Origin: Desulfobacteraceae bacterium
GTDB taxonomy: Bacteria; Desulfobacterota; Desulfobacteria; Desulfobacterales; SURF-7
Length of the DNA stretch: 6,839 nt
Direction: 5' to 3'
NCBI GenBank assembly: GCA_030618925.1
Contig: JAUXCK010000147.1
Span: 1-6,839 of the forward strand
The translations under genes and the position numbers were made by a program. This document shows positions 6,527 to 6,839 of this stretch, in pieces (positions within the stretch are counted from its first letter, which is position 1; each line of letters starts with the position of its first letter). The notes below the pieces were generated by a model. That model ran no database searches. It was not told the origin of the DNA and was given only the letters and a program-made list of their open reading frames with translations.

Positions 6527-6781
6527 TTACATTACATGGCAGGATGCACAATCCACGGGTCCGCTACCATAATCCTTATGACACTTGATGCACTGGGCAT
6601 GAAATGCATCCGCTCTTTTTTGAAAATTCATGGGTTTTTCCTGAGCTTCGATCTCATCAGGGTCATGACAGTCACCGCAGGTCTCGGGAAGGGGCCCATC
6701 CTCTTCGGTCAGGTGGCATTCATTACAGGTTTGAGGTTCTGAATCTTCAGTTTCATCGGGATGGTGGTTCTCATCCGTCTC
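6527..6781 (-). CDS. Four-heme c-type cytochrome (cytochrome c3-like), N-terminus disrupted or at the contig edge
   Basis: This frame encodes 84 residues with four CxxCH heme-binding motifs in order: CNECH, CGDCH, CIKCH and CASCH, ending VDCASCHVM. Extra histidines (HH near the start; FHAQCIKCH) could be axial ligands, as in the bis-histidine class III cytochromes c of sulfate reducers, which also carry four hemes in about 100 residues. The protein should be periplasmic and is well placed to exchange electrons with RnfG on the outer face of the membrane. It lies 15 nt before rnfC, in the same operon. The oddity is the front end: there is no usable start codon before the first heme motif, and in-frame TAA (6784-6782) separates the heme part from an upstream hydrophobic stretch (MLYVFLFICVHVCFGS, ATG at 6832) that resembles a signal peptide. 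Either the gene is broken, or there is a sequencing or assembly error near the edge. The heme domain is secure; the full extent is not. Confidence 0.75.
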   Translation of the reverse strand, partial: ETDENHHPDETEDSEPQTCNECHLTEEDGPLPETCGDCHDPDEIEAQEKPMNFQKRADAFHAQCIKCHKDYGSGPVDCASCHVM

Positions 6782-6839
6782 TTAGCTACCAAAACAAACA
6801 TGAACACAAATGAATAGAAATACATACAACATAATTAGA
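6782..6839 (-). other. AT-rich edge segment holding a candidate, interrupted signal-peptide region
   Basis: These 58 nt are much richer in A and T than the rest of the window. In the cytochrome frame they read L-I-M-LYVFLFICVHVCFGS and then TAA. In the next frame they read MYFYSFVFMFVLVAK (ATG at 6826), also hydrophobic, which a one-base insertion near 6781-6785 would join to the heme domain. Either could be the end of a Sec signal peptide. I cannot decide between a real mutation and an error, and I see no convincing promoter. Confidence 0.4.

Overview
The window carries one gene cluster, all on the minus strand, encoding an Rnf-type (RnfCDGEAB) membrane electron-transport complex. In transcription order, from high to low coordinates, it holds a four-heme c-type cytochrome, rnfC, rnfD, rnfG, rnfE, rnfA, an rnfB fused to an NADPH-dependent glutamate synthase small-subunit/NfnB-like flavoprotein, and the start of a secreted protein cut by the left edge. 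Spacing is tight (an 8-nt overlap, or 1 to 64 nt), most genes have clear Shine-Dalgarno sequences, and I see no terminator or opposing gene, so this reads as a single operon. Its promoter must lie beyond the right edge.

The organism is probably an anaerobic Gram-negative bacterium of the Desulfobacterota, most likely a sulfate reducer of the Desulfobacterales type. The grounds are the cytochrome c3-like four-heme protein placed before rnfC, the C-D-G-E-A-B order, exported proteins with Sec signals and a roughly even GC content. This is inference, because there is no phylogenetic marker in the window.

Region by region: 6782-6839 is a short AT-rich edge that should hold the cytochrome signal peptide but has an in-frame stop; 6527-6781 is the heme-binding part of the cytochrome; 5228-6511 is RnfC; 4273-5235 RnfD; 3678-4271 RnfG; 3056-3667 RnfE; 2470-3042 RnfA; 315-2405 the RnfB fusion; 1-306 the partial secreted protein.

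The main point of interest is that three subunits depart from the textbook complex in ways that fit together. RnfC keeps its two [4Fe-4S] motifs but lacks the GGAGFP-like and ECEPYL-like motifs of the FMN/NADH site. RnfD has Tyr158 where the covalently flavinylated Thr of the TGATPL-type motif is expected. RnfB has gained a complete FAD/NAD(P)H oxidoreductase module with N-terminal Fe-S cysteines and a Cys-rich tail. RnfA, RnfE (four intramembrane [2Fe-2S] cysteines) and RnfG (the SGAT flavinylation motif) look canonical. The simplest reading is a rewired Rnf in which pyridine-nucleotide chemistry has moved from RnfC to the RnfB fusion, with electrons exchanged between the cytoplasm and a periplasmic cytochrome c through RnfB, RnfA/E and RnfG. 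That model is inference; the sequence differences behind it can be read directly.
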